Source: Phosphoribacter sp037046615
GTDB taxonomy: Bacteria; Actinomycetota; Actinomycetes; Actinomycetales; Dermatophilaceae
Assembly (NCBI GenBank): GCA_037046615.1
Contig: JBAOHD010000032.1
Coordinates: 1-64,000, forward strand
DNA length: 64,000 bases
Direction: 5' to 3'
Made by a program: the position numbers and the translations under genes. The notes beneath the pieces are model-generated. The model had not been told where the DNA came from. It saw only the letters and a program-made list of their open reading frames with translations, and ran no database searches. Of the stretch, positions 9,436 through 17,371 are shown one piece after another. Numbering within the stretch: position 1 is the first letter of the stretch; each line of letters begins with the position of its first letter.

Positions 9436-11294
9436 TGGCCATGTTCGAGCCTATTTCAGATCTGCGGGTTGGATTTATCGTTGAAGTCTCTGGAACTACC
9501 GTAAAGGTCGAACTCTCTGGCGAGGTATCCGAGCTGACACGAAGTTTCAACGGTCGTGTCTACCCCATTGGCCAAATCGGCAGTGTGGTGAAAGTTCACT
9601 TTGGACGCCGATTAGTGTTTGGATTTGTGACGTTGCTTCGCATGCGTTCAGAAGAACCGCATGATGGAATGGCGCCACCGATTCCGCCAGATGCGGATCA
9701 AAGAGTCATGGAAATAGAGCTTTTTGCTGAGGGCACATGGGGTTCAGGTGATAAAAAACTCGCGTTCTCACGCGGGGTCAGCACCTATCCTCTTCCACGC
9801 CAAGGTGTTTTTCTTCTTACCCGGGAGGAAGCGGGCATCCTGTACCGGGCGGCTGAAGGGCAACGACCAGATGGGGCGGATCCGCTTGTCCGTTTTGCCA
9901 CTTACGTTGGGGCCGATGCTGCTCCGTGCAGAGCAAACATAGACAAAATGTTCGCAGTGCATTGCGCCGTTCTCGGCTCAACGGGGTCTGGGAAATCCGG
10001 CGCAGTCGCGGCGTTGATACACGGAATTCTACAGCACAAGGCAACTGAAAAAGGAGTAATGTGTCCCAGAATAGTAATCATAGATCCTCATGGGGAATAC
10101 GGTCAGGCTTTCAAAGAACGTGCCGTCGTGTATCGTGCCTACGACCCAATTGGTACTGATGAAACTCTTGGTGAGCCAATCAAATTACCCTATTGGTTGA
10201 TGTCGGCGGACGAATTCCGCTCCCTGACCATCGGAAAGACGGAAGAAGAAGCTACGTCTCAAAACAACATCGTTTACAAAGCATTAACCCATGCGCGGAT
10301 GGTGGCAGCAGGATTGGTTGAGCCGGCACCGAGTTCTTATGGTGGGGCAGCACCTACAGATGGCGGAAGTCCTGACCTGCCGCGTCCCAAGAAAGACGTT
10401 GATCCAATCAAGTTAGCGGAGTTCGACCGCGATAAGCCTAGGCCATTCTCCCTTACTGAATTCATCAACCACATCACCTATCTGCAAGCTGCTAGACCGA
10501 AAGGGAACGTACTAGAAAAAGTTACAGAGACCGATTTCGCAAAAGGCTTCAAATCAATCCTGGATAAGACTGCGGTACTTAGAAGAGATCCGAGAATAAG
10601 ATTTTTAATGGATGAATGGAATGGCAATGGACCAAAGCTTGAAGATATAATCACTCAGTTTGTTGGAAATATTGGCTCTAGCAGCAATACAAAAGACATC
10701 CGCATCATTGATATTTCCGGCCTACCAAACGAAGTTGCCGGTCCGCTTGCCGCGATGCTTGCCCGTCTTATTTTTCAATACAAACTCTATCAAACTCAGC
10801 CGGAACGGAAGAGAGATCCAATCCTGCTGGTATGTGAAGAGGCACACCGATACGTACCGGACAGAGGGGAGGCTGAATATGCCGCCGCACAAAATGCAGT
10901 AAGGAGAATTGCGAGGGAAGGCCGTAAATACGGACTTGGACTCATGTTAGTTAGCCAACGTCCGGCGGACATTGAGAGCACGGTCATATCTCAGTGTGGA
11001 ACATGGCTAGTACTTCGACTAACTAATTCAGCTGATCAGCAACACGTTGCCCGCTTCTTACCTGACGGTCTATCAGGGATGACAAAAGTACTTCCGGCTC
11101 TTGGCCAACAAGAGGCCATTTTTGTGGGTGAAGGTGCAGCGTTACCTGCACGAATCAGAGTTCACGACCTTACACTGGACCAGCGTCCGAGATCAGAAAG
11201 CGTGGCATTTGCTGACGGGTGGTCACGCCCCCGCCTTTCAAGTAACGACATCGCTAATGTCGCCGCGAGGATGAACGGCTCGGTGCCAGCCTGA
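9435..11294 (+). CDS. herA: HerA-like hexameric ATPase, partner of SIR2
   Basis: A 619-residue HerA/FtsK-type ATPase. It has an N-terminal beta-barrel (HAS-barrel-like) region, Walker A G-S-T-G-S-G-K-S at ~residue 181, the HerA signature I-I-D-P-H-G-E-Y (~215), Walker B L-L-V-C-E-E-A-H (~465) and S-Q-R-P-A-D-I plus a conserved Arg-rich finger downstream. A Pro/Gly-rich insertion lies around residues 290-330. HerA rings assemble with SIR2 subunits in the known defence complex. Start ATG 9435 overlaps the SIR2 stop; a GTG at 9432 is in frame. A small inverted repeat at 11352-11368 follows the gene. Confidence 0.88.
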   Translation: MAMFEPISDLRVGFIVEVSGTTVKVELSGEVSELTRSFNGRVYPIGQIGSVVKVHFGRRLVFGFVTLLRMRSEEPHDGMAPPIPPDADQRVMEIELFAEGTWGSGDKKLAFSRGVSTYPLPRQGVFLLTREEAGILYRAAEGQRPDGADPLVRFATYVGADAAPCRANIDKMFAVHCAVLGSTGSGKSGAVAALIHGILQHKATEKGVMCPRIVIIDPHGEYGQAFKERAVVYRAYDPIGTDETLGEPIKLPYWLMSADEFRSLTIGKTEEEATSQNNIVYKALTHARMVAAGLVEPAPSSYGGAAPTDGGSPDLPRPKKDVDPIKLAEFDRDKPRPFSLTEFINHITYLQAARPKGNVLEKVTETDFAKGFKSILDKTAVLRRDPRIRFLMDEWNGNGPKLEDIITQFVGNIGSSSNTKDIRIIDISGLPNEVAGPLAAMLARLIFQYKLYQTQPERKRDPILLVCEEAHRYVPDRGEAEYAAAQNAVRRIAREGRKYGLGLMLVSQRPADIESTVISQCGTWLVLRLTNSADQQHVARFLPDGLSGMTKVLPALGQQEAIFVGEGAALPARIRVHDLTLDQRPRSESVAFADGWSRPRLSSNDIANVAARMNGSVPA

Positions 11295-11351
11295 TTTGAT
11301 AGCTGTGAGGGTTGTTCGCTCTCTTACTACTTTATGAAAGATAAAGGACGT

Positions 11352-11368
11352 TATCATTCACAATGATA
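11352..11368. promoter_or_regulatory. Short inverted repeat upstream of the TA operon
   Basis: TATCATT-CAC-AATGATA is a perfect 7-bp inverted repeat lying 12 bases before the -35 box of the toxin-antitoxin promoter. It could be an operator for the antitoxin or a weak structure after herA. No T tract follows it, which disfavours a terminator. Confidence 0.3.
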
Positions 11369-11379
11369 GAAGAAAATTC

Positions 11380-11408
11380 TTGCTCTGGCGGCGCGTGTGT
11401 GCTATTGT
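11380..11408 (+). promoter_or_regulatory. Putative sigma-70 promoter of the tacAT-like operon
   Basis: A TTGCTC -35 and TATTGT -10 are separated by exactly 17 bases and lie 8 bases upstream of the antitoxin ATG, implying a very short leader. The -10 sits inside the imperfect dyad TGTGT...ACACA (11396-11416). That dyad is a plausible site for autorepression by the antitoxin, which is typical of this family. Confidence 0.45.
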
Positions 11409-11415
11409 CATACAC

Positions 11416-11694
11416 ATGACAAATTCCACCCCAACCACGTCAGTTCTGAGCGTCCGGGTCAATCCCGACGAGCGCGCCTTGCTCGAAGCCGCCGCCGCAC
11501 AGGCACACACCACCCTCAGCGACTTCGTGCGCCGCAAGGCCCTCGAGTCCGCCGAGATCGAGGTGTGCAATCGCCCCATCGTCACCATTGCGGTCGAAGA
11601 CTGGGAGGCATTCGAGGCCTGGGTTTACCGTCCCGACGAAACCATCGCCCCGCTGGTAGAGCTTGCACAGCGCACCCCCTCTTGGGACCGCTGA
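11416..11694 (+). CDS. tacA: DUF1778 antitoxin of a TacAT-type toxin-antitoxin pair
   Basis: A 92-residue protein with a ribbon-helix-helix start (S-V-L-S-V-R-V-N-P-D-E-R-A-L-L-E-A-A-A), the T-L-S-D-F-V helix typical of DUF1778, and a C-terminal toxin-binding tail. It should bind DNA at its own promoter and neutralise the acetyltransferase encoded one base downstream of its stop codon. The ATG at 11416 is chosen because the RHH starts at once after it and a good promoter lies just upstream. The pair probably stabilises the element. Confidence 0.87.
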   Translation: MTNSTPTTSVLSVRVNPDERALLEAAAAQAHTTLSDFVRRKALESAEIEVCNRPIVTIAVEDWEAFEAWVYRPDETIAPLVELAQRTPSWDR

Positions 11695-11695
11695 C

Positions 11696-12250
11696 ATGGC
11701 CGCGGTCACCCCGCCGCGTCCACTGACCCGGAATGACGATATCGATTCTTTCGATTGCGGTCGGGATTCTCTCAACCTCTGGTTCCGCCGCCATGCATGG
11801 GCCGACCAGGTCAGTGGCATCTCGCGCGTCAACGTCATCGGCGAAGCCACATCCGGGCGTATCGTCGGTTATATCACCTTGAGCGCCGCGCAGATCGAGC
11901 GCGCGTTCCTCCCGAAGTCGCAGCAGCGCCACCAGCCCGACCAGGTGCCGGTCACACTCCTCGGCCAACTTGCCGTCGATAAGGATTATCAAGGCCAAGG
12001 GCACGCCACTTCCCTGCTGTTGTTTGCCCTCAAAACAGCACTTCGCGCTTCGCAACAAATCGGCAGTCTGGGCGTCATCACCCATCCGCTCGATGATGAC
12101 GTTCGCCGCTTTTACGCGCGATGGGGATTCCAGGACATCCCGTTCGACCCGCGCCGCGCCATGCTGGCGCGTATGGTCGATCTGGAGCGGAGCTTCGCGG
12201 ACGCGGCAAGAGACGGCCAACAAGAAGAGGATAACGGTGCAAAACGGTGA
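11696..12250 (+). CDS. tacT: GNAT acetyltransferase toxin (TacT-like)
   Basis: A 184-residue GNAT protein. The family hallmark L-G-Q-L-A-V-D-K-D-Y-Q-G-Q-G-H-A (acetyl-CoA binding loop Q-x-x-G-x-G/A) is at ~residue 82-97, preceded by G-R-I-V-G-Y-I-T-L. TacT-type toxins acetylate the amino group of charged tRNAs and block translation; that activity is inferred from the antitoxin pairing. It starts one base after the antitoxin stop and its end overlaps the recombinase start by 14 bases, so all three may be co-transcribed. Confidence 0.85.
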   Translation: MAAVTPPRPLTRNDDIDSFDCGRDSLNLWFRRHAWADQVSGISRVNVIGEATSGRIVGYITLSAAQIERAFLPKSQQRHQPDQVPVTLLGQLAVDKDYQGQGHATSLLLFALKTALRASQQIGSLGVITHPLDDDVRRFYARWGFQDIPFDPRRAMLARMVDLERSFADAARDGQQEEDNGAKR

Positions 12251-13205
12251 GCTGACGCAAACATCTAATCGCGCCTTACCGGCGCTGCCAGCCCTGTTCA
12301 CGCCGAACGCCGCAGCGGCTCGGCGCTTCGTGGAGTTCTTCGCCGCCAACCTGCGCAATGCCAACACCCGCAAGGCTTACGCCAAGGCCACGGTCGAGTT
12401 CGCCGATTGGTGCGAAGGGCACGGCTTGCGGGAGCTGAGCGCCATTCAGCCGGTGCATGTGGCCGCTTACCTGGAAGGCCTGCGCGAGCGTCTAGCCGCC
12501 CCGTCGGTCAAGCTGCATCTAGCCGCCATTCGCATGTTGTTTGATTGGCTGGTGGTCGGCCAAGTGGTCCCCAACAATCCGGCCAGCTCAGTACGCGGCC
12601 CGCGCCATGTGGTCAAGAAAGGCTCCACGCCGGTTCTAACCGCCGAAGAGGCCCGCGCGCTGCTCGACTCTATCGATCCCGCCTCCCCTATCGGGCTGCG
12701 CGACCGCGCCCTGATCGGCTTGATGGTGTACACCTTCGCCCGCGTCGGCGCGGCGATTGGGATGCGGGTCGAGGATGTGTTCGTGCAGGGTCGCCGCACC
12801 TGGGTGCGACTGCATGAGAAAGGCGGCAAGTTGCATGACATGCCCTGCCACCACAACCTAGAGGAATTCCTACACGCCTACCTGCAAGAGGTCGGCATCA
12901 GCGGGGACCGCAAGGGTTTTCTGTTCCGCACCGCCCCGCGTCATGCGGGGTTGCTGACCGACCGACCGCTAAGCCAGGCGGACGCCTGGCGCATGATCCG
13001 CCGGCGCGCCTTGGCCGCCGGCATAATGACCCAGATAGGCAACCACAGCTTCCGCGCCACCGGCATCACTGAGTACCTGCGCAACGGTGGCAAGCTAGAG
13101 ATTGCCCAGCAAATGGCCAATCATGAGTCGTCTCGCACCACCGGCCTCTATGACCGGCGCAATGACCAGGTGTCGTTGGATGAGGTAGAAAGGATTGGGA
13201 TTTGA
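12237..13205 (+). CDS. Tyrosine recombinase/integrase (XerC-like)
   Basis: A 322-residue phage-integrase family protein. It has an N-terminal SAM-like core-binding domain (~residues 25-110) and a catalytic domain with Arg in F-A-R-V-G-A-A (~167), Lys in H-E-K-G-G-K (~197), H-S-F-R (~270), N-H-E-S (~297) and the Tyr nucleophile in G-L-Y-D-R-R (~305). It probably moves or resolves the element it sits on. The GTG at 12237 follows GAAGAGG at good spacing; an in-frame longer reading back to 11970 overlaps tacT and is not supported. A 37-base hairpin lies just after the gene. Confidence 0.88.
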   Translation: MQNGELTQTSNRALPALPALFTPNAAAARRFVEFFAANLRNANTRKAYAKATVEFADWCEGHGLRELSAIQPVHVAAYLEGLRERLAAPSVKLHLAAIRMLFDWLVVGQVVPNNPASSVRGPRHVVKKGSTPVLTAEEARALLDSIDPASPIGLRDRALIGLMVYTFARVGAAIGMRVEDVFVQGRRTWVRLHEKGGKLHDMPCHHNLEEFLHAYLQEVGISGDRKGFLFRTAPRHAGLLTDRPLSQADAWRMIRRRALAAGIMTQIGNHSFRATGITEYLRNGGKLEIAQQMANHESSRTTGLYDRRNDQVSLDEVERIGI

Positions 13206-13268
13206 GGGGGGTGGGGCGTTACCTGGGGTACCAATTGGTGCGCACAAAAAATGTGCCCATCCAGACAT

Positions 13269-13305
13269 GCGGCGGAAAACGCCAGAGTACCGGCTATTCC
13301 GCCGC
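13269..13305. repeat. Hairpin downstream of the recombinase
   Basis: GCGGCGGAA and TTCCGCCGC form a perfect 9-bp stem around a 19-base loop, 64 bases after the recombinase stop. It could be a terminator or part of a recombination site. Position next to an integrase gene is suggestive only. Confidence 0.35.
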
Positions 13306-13320
13306 GCGGTCTATATCTGG

Positions 13321-14187
13321 TCAGCCGTTGCCAACACTCACTGTCTGCTCACGGAGATGTTCTACCTGTCTTGATAGATCATCCAGATACTCTTTTCGTA
13401 TTTTTAACCGTTCAAAAAGCTTTGGATCAGCATCGACATCATTCCTCAAACTTTCGAGAGCCGTCTGTGCTTCGTCGGGTCTCCTGCGTTGTATCTCCCA
13501 AAGAATTTTCTGGTAGAGATACCTGCTATTAAACAAATCAATTTCTGGCGCTTTGAGTTTATCCAAGGTAATTTTGTCGTCGTCAAAAAAACGTCTATCT
13601 TGATCGAATCTTGACACTAGCTGTTCGAGTAGCTTTCTTGACTTTTCGCACTGATCTACAAAGCGCATTGTGCAGCTATTGTAGTACGCGCTAGCCAGAT
13701 TGTAGTTAAAAAAGATTGCGAATATAGGTACGGTTCTCAAGGTTTCTTCTGCTTCGTGGTCTATTCGATTCAAGAGGGCGACGGCTCTATCACCTTCCTT
13801 TTTATCGCCAATATACTTTGCAGCGGCAAACACGTTTCCGCGACTGTAGAGCCTGCTACTTTGTGACCGCTTTGCGAGATATATATTGAATATTGGGCGA
13901 CGATCAAGGCCAGGGAGAAATATAGTTATCCCCCGAGTGTAGTATTCGTGTTCTGCGTGAGCGCGCACCTGAACATATATGGTACTTTCTTCGTCTATAG
14001 GTACCCAGTATTCCCCATTAGGTATTTCAGAATTATTAACCGTTACTCGCGCCGGGACGTCGCTTCCGCTGTCCGCGTCAAACACGGAAAATCGAAGCAT
14101 CTCCACAGGTGCCGCCATTGCTGTTGAGCAAAAGAAAAGCGCAAATGCATATATCTTCACTCCCAGACGTATCTTATATTTTCTCAC
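13321..14187 (-). CDS. Exported protein of unknown function (288 aa)
   Basis: The N-terminus has positive residues and a hydrophobic helix ending A-M-A-A-P, a good signal peptide with cleavage near residue 25. Then follows a beta-rich region (~30-110) and an alpha-helical region with many Arg/Asp/Glu (~115-288) that may form TPR-like repeats. The start is GTG at 14187, two bases after the stop of the upstream membrane-protein gene, so the two form an operon. I do not recognise the family. The low GC content differs from the flanking recombinase and suggests recent acquisition. Confidence 0.7.
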   Translation of the reverse strand: MRKYKIRLGVKIYAFALFFCSTAMAAPVEMLRFSVFDADSGSDVPARVTVNNSEIPNGEYWVPIDEESTIYVQVRAHAEHEYYTRGITIFLPGLDRRPIFNIYLAKRSQSSRLYSRGNVFAAAKYIGDKKEGDRAVALLNRIDHEAEETLRTVPIFAIFFNYNLASAYYNSCTMRFVDQCEKSRKLLEQLVSRFDQDRRFFDDDKITLDKLKAPEIDLFNSRYLYQKILWEIQRRRPDEAQTALESLRNDVDADPKLFERLKIRKEYLDDLSRQVEHLREQTVSVGNG

Positions 14188-14189
14188 GG

Positions 14190-14654
14190 CTACTCTCGCT
14201 TTGTTTGCGTGATTCCAATCAAAAGGGAAATGTAGGAAATGAGTTCTTTGACGTAAGCACTCGAGATGCTAAGTAGATGCTCTTTAATGTCTTTCAACTT
14301 GTTTGGGTCTCCCACCATGAGCGCCGAAACCAGCCTCGACACGCGCATGTCCGTGACGCAATAGGCCGCTATTGCGGCAACTAGCAATATTACAAGTGTA
14401 AAGAATAGACGTAACGTGTCAGGAGCAACGGATGCATCTTTCTGGACTGTAGTGACAGCGTATGCTGTGATGAAAGGAACAGCGAAAGTCCCGAGCGTTT
14501 CTCTTAGGGGCGACAAATAAATGCCACTAAGTGAAATGGCAAACTCCACCCAGACACTTGCATATGAGAAGCCCCCCGTAACAACAAATGTGACGAGCAA
14601 GACGAATAGAGGAAGTGAGTAAAGCACTAGTATCGTATATACGATCGCATTCAT
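14190..14654 (-). CDS. Small membrane protein of unknown function (154 aa)
   Basis: About four hydrophobic helices are visible (residues ~5-28, 32-50, 57-75, 82-106), followed by a soluble C-terminal amphipathic stretch with K-L-K-D-I-K-E-H-L. It is the first gene of a two-gene minus-strand operon with the exported protein at 13321-14187. A MITE starts only 21 bases upstream of its ATG, so the promoter is either within the element or very short. No family is recognised. Confidence 0.65.
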   Translation of the reverse strand: MNAIVYTILVLYSLPLFVLLVTFVVTGGFSYASVWVEFAISLSGIYLSPLRETLGTFAVPFITAYAVTTVQKDASVAPDTLRLFFTLVILLVAAIAAYCVTDMRVSRLVSALMVGDPNKLKDIKEHLLSISSAYVKELISYISLLIGITQTKRE

Positions 14655-14675
14655 GGGGGAGCCTTCAATTACTTA

Positions 14676-14821
14676 GGCTATGTCTGCGTTAAGTGTTGGT
14701 CCACCGGTGTTGGCGTCAGTATCCTTTTGTTTTTGTTACAATCACGTGCACGCCTTGTCTGCTAAATCTACAATTTATTTCAAAGGGTTGGCATTTACCA
14801 ACACCTAACGCAGACATAGCC
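14676..14821. mobile_element. MITE with 25-bp terminal inverted repeats and 8-bp target duplication
   Basis: The 146-bp element begins GGCTATGTCTGCGTTA and its other end is the reverse complement; the 25-bp terminal repeats differ at one base. It is flanked on both sides by the identical octamer ATTACTTA (14668-14675 and 14822-14829). There is no reading frame inside, so it depends on a transposase elsewhere. Eight-base duplications are typical of IS1, IS66 and IS1595 families; I cannot assign it from the ends alone. Confidence 0.85.
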
Positions 14822-14891
14822 ATTACTTAAGGCTCAAGGTCGCCGCCAGATAGGCCAACAGTTGATAAGACAGAATGAGCCAGCCTTGTAG

Positions 14892-14916
14892 GTCGGTGCG
14901 TCTTTTTGCACCCGAC
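14892..14916. repeat. REP-like hairpin
   Basis: GTAGGTCGG-TGCG...GCACCCGACG folds into an 8-bp stem with one bulge. Its outer sequence resembles the GTAGGTCGGGT...ACCCGAC extragenic palindromes common in gammaproteobacteria (from memory of such repeats). It lies in the gene-free stretch 14655-14994, which otherwise holds the MITE and an AT-rich patch. Confidence 0.4.
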
Positions 14917-14994
14917 GATTCGCGGATTTTTTATTTATAGCGATAAATACGCAACTAACCTACCCGGCTAGGGTCCGCTGCTCGGTCGCATTTT

Positions 14995-15652
14995 TTAAAG
15001 ATAACCCTTTAGCCCCTTCGGAATCAACGATTCCCCCGTCTCATCCGCTCCCAATCTCAACTCCCCCTCCCCCTCCTTCAGCCAGATCTGCAGATACAGC
15101 TCTCCGTCGGCGGGGCCCAGGTCCAGGACATCCCCCGGGTCCGGGCGGTGGGCCCCCAGGCGCAGCTCGCCGGACAGGAAATGCACCCGGTTGGTGTCGA
15201 TTCCCTGGAACAGGCGGCGCAGGGTCCGACCGCAACATGGCGATGCGGTAGGAGACCAGCCACAGGGGCTCGCCGGCGTTGAGTTCGGCGTTCAGCGGAT
15301 AGAGGTTGTGGACTCTGTCACTTTTGCCCACGGCCCGCAGCTCGTCGCCCTGTTGGATGATCAGGCCATGCTGCCAGGGTCCCGACCACCAGGCAGTCGC
15401 AGCTCACCGGCTGCAGGCTGAGTTTGTCCCGGGCCTTGAGGTTCAGGCAATACCAGTGGCGCCCGGCGCCCTTGGGGTAGGCGTCATAGGCCAAGTCGAA
15501 GCTGCCGAGGAAGTGCTGCAGCCCGACCCGAAACCCGGACTCGATGCAATAGGCCTTGTTGCCGGGAAAAACGAAGCGCAGGGGGAAGAGCCAGGCCGGA
15601 GGTGGGGAGGTCGATATCCGGCAGCAGGGCGGCAGTCACAGCAATGAATTTT
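14995..15652 (-). CDS. Unidentified protein, interrupted by two frameshifts
   Basis: On the minus strand, coding sense passes through three frames from about 15650 to a stop at 14995. Removing one C near 15372 and one G near 15229 restores a continuous ~217-residue product ending L-I-P-K-G-L-K-G-Y-L. It contains many Leu/Gly/Asp residues and W-L-K-E-G-E-G-E-L, with no signal peptide. The start is uncertain. It follows the kfrA-like gene closely on the same strand and may be co-transcribed. I do not recognise it. Confidence 0.45.
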
Positions 15653-15656
15653 ATAC

Positions 15657-16295
15657 CTATACCCCCTCTGGCTTGGCGGCGGGAGGAACCTTCGGCGCGG
15701 CAGCCTTAACGAGCCTCGCCGCCTCGGCCAGCTTGCCCTGCAGGTCGATGACCTGGCGCTGATACTCTGCCGCCCGGTCGTTAGCGGCCTCAGCTCGCCC
15801 ATCGGCGGCCAGGGCGCGCTCTTCCATCCGCGCATGGGCAACCTCTAACGCCATCAACCGGCGGTCCTTCTCCTCGCCGCTCCGGCGCGCCTCCGCCAAG
15901 GTGCTGTCCAACCGGTCGCCGCGTTCCGTGGCCGCTTCCAGATCCCGCTCCAATCGCCGTATCTCGTCGGTCATCTCGCGCTGCTCGCGGTCCATCTCGC
16001 GGCGCATAGCCTCCAGGGCCTGTCGCTGGGTCTCCACGTCGGCCTGTGCGCTGCGAAAGGCCACCTGCCAGGCCTGTTGAAAGGCAGCCCGCACCTTCTC
16101 CGGCATGTCATGGACTTCGGACACCGACTTGGCGGTGTGTTTCTCTTTCCAGCCCTTGAGGTGGGCACCCAAGGTAGTAAAAGAACCAGACCCGAGTCGC
16201 TCGCGCAGCAAGGTCACCGTCGGCGCAATCCCTTCCGCCGCCAGGGCCTCCGCCACCTCAAATACCTGCTCTTGGGTAATCCCCTGTCGCGCCAT
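15657..16295 (-). CDS. KfrA-like plasmid DNA-binding coiled-coil protein
   Basis: A 212-residue protein with the KfrA N-terminal domain: helix-turn-helix region with G-I-T-Q-E-Q-V-F-E-V-A-E-A-L ... P-T-V-T-L-L-R-E-R-L-G-S-G-S-F-T-T-L at residues ~4-45. A long charged heptad region (~90-195) predicts an extended coiled coil. KfrA of IncP plasmids is an autorepressor that takes part in plasmid partition and stability. The start at 16295 is fixed by GGAGGGG upstream; an in-frame ATG at 16316 lies inside the operator palindrome. That palindrome (16316-16355) is the expected binding site. Confidence 0.8.
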   Translation of the reverse strand: MARQGITQEQVFEVAEALAAEGIAPTVTLLRERLGSGSFTTLGAHLKGWKEKHTAKSVSEVHDMPEKVRAAFQQAWQVAFRSAQADVETQRQALEAMRREMDREQREMTDEIRRLERDLEAATERGDRLDSTLAEARRSGEEKDRRLMALEVAHARMEERALAADGRAEAANDRAAEYQRQVIDLQGKLAEAARLVKAAAPKVPPAAKPEGV

Positions 16296-16315
16296 TGTCG
16301 CCCCTCCACTAATCA

Positions 16316-16355
16316 TAATATCGTATTGTAATTACGTAGTTACACTACGATATTA
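16316..16355. promoter_or_regulatory. 40-bp operator palindrome upstream of the kfrA-like gene
   Basis: The arms are TAATATCGTATTGTAATTAC and its near-exact reverse complement: 18 of 20 positions match and the outer ten are perfect. It is centred 40 bases upstream of the kfrA start and is AT-rich enough to include a promoter. This layout matches the known autoregulation of KfrA proteins at a long inverted repeat. Confidence 0.7.
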
Positions 16356-16505
16356 TCTTAAATACAGTTTACGCCCAGGGGCCTATAGTGCGGCACACAG
16401 CACAGAGCGTCCAGGGAGGCAACGCCGGTATGTGACATTCTTTTTCCTATCTCCCCCCATCAAGCCGTCCCTTCGGGAAACAGAAAAAGAAACATCTTTT
16501 GCTTT

Positions 16506-17354
16506 TCACAGGGCATTAACCTGCAAACCGGCTGCCGGCACGCGCGGCTCTGTCGGCTCGGCAGGGGCCGGTATCGGGTCCGGCTGGGCTTCGGGCTGGG
16601 GTTGCAAGCTGTGCAGGTAGTCGGCGGCCCGCTGGGCATGGGCGGCGGCACTGAAGATGGCCCGATTGTCGCCTTTCAGCACCTTCAACCATGAGGCAAC
16701 ATATGCGGCGTGGTCTTCGCGAACTTCGGGCGTGATACCTAGGTCGGCACACAGAAAGGCCGCGCCCATCTCGGCTACCAATTCTTCTTTGGCATAGCCT
16801 TCATCGCCCCACTGCTTGCGGCCAAAGTCCCGATCCAGCCGCGAAGGGTGGCGCGTCCAGTGGGTCAGCTCGTGGGCAAGGGTAGCGTAATAGCCCTCGG
16901 CATCCTTGAAAGCGATAAAGGGCGGCATTTGGATGGTATCCGTGCTCGGCGAATAGAACGCACGGTTGCCTCCGTGCCGCACCGTCGCGTTGGCGGCGCG
17001 GAAAAACAGCTCCAGCCGCGCCTCGCGCCTTGTCTTCGGCTCCGGCGGCGGGTCAGTCTTGGCGTAGTAGTGCGGCGGCAATCCGTCGATCTGCTCGACG
17101 TTGAAGACGGTATAACCCTTCATGAAGGGAATGGTCTTTTCGATTTCCGCGCCGGTCGCCGTGTCGGTCTCGGTCTTGGTGAAGGTGTTGGCGTAAACCA
17201 CCAGGGAGCCGTGTTCGCCTTTGCGCACATGCGCGCTCAACTCCTTCGCCTGGTTAAAGGTCATCCAGATGGCGGAACAAAAGCCTCGCTCCATGGCCTC
17301 GCACCACAGCAACAACACGTTGACGCCGCGATAAGGGACCCCGTTGTGACGCAC
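16506..17354 (-). CDS. ArdC-like antirestriction protein, 5' end lost at the contig junction
   Basis: The visible 282 residues contain the ArdC N-terminal domain from R-H-N-G-V-P-Y-R-G-V-N onward and the zincin-like metallopeptidase domain with H-E-L-T-H-W-T (~residue 160) and downstream E-E-L-V-A-E-M-G-A. ArdC proteins protect incoming conjugative DNA from restriction. Family members start some 45-60 residues earlier than this frame; that part should lie to the right but is replaced by actinobacterial DNA. The GTG at 17354 is therefore not the real start. The tail after residue ~260 is Pro-rich. Confidence 0.82.
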   Translation of the reverse strand: MRHNGVPYRGVNVLLLWCEAMERGFCSAIWMTFNQAKELSAHVRKGEHGSLVVYANTFTKTETDTATGAEIEKTIPFMKGYTVFNVEQIDGLPPHYYAKTDPPPEPKTRREARLELFFRAANATVRHGGNRAFYSPSTDTIQMPPFIAFKDAEGYYATLAHELTHWTRHPSRLDRDFGRKQWGDEGYAKEELVAEMGAAFLCADLGITPEVREDHAAYVASWLKVLKGDNRAIFSAAAHAQRAADYLHSLQPQPEAQPDPIPAPAEPTEPRVPAAGLQVNAL

Positions 17355-17371
17355 ACGGGCGTGCCCGATGC
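17355..17371. other. Probable chimeric junction between two genomes
   Basis: Left of this point the minus-strand ardC lacks its 5' end; right of it the plus-strand paaN lacks its 5' part. GC content, codon use and the iterated octamer GTATGCCG all switch here (first copy at 17373). No inverted repeats, target duplication or integrase site marks it. An assembly join is the best explanation. Confidence 0.75.

Noticed and set aside
14676..14821. Rho-independent terminator made by the long inverted repeat
   Set aside because: The arms are 96 bases apart and flanked by an exact 8-bp target duplication, which is the signature of a transposable element.
1..17355. Recent horizontal transfer of the defence region into the actinomycete
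   Set aside because: No integration scar is visible and two genes are cut at one point, so an assembly chimera is more likely.
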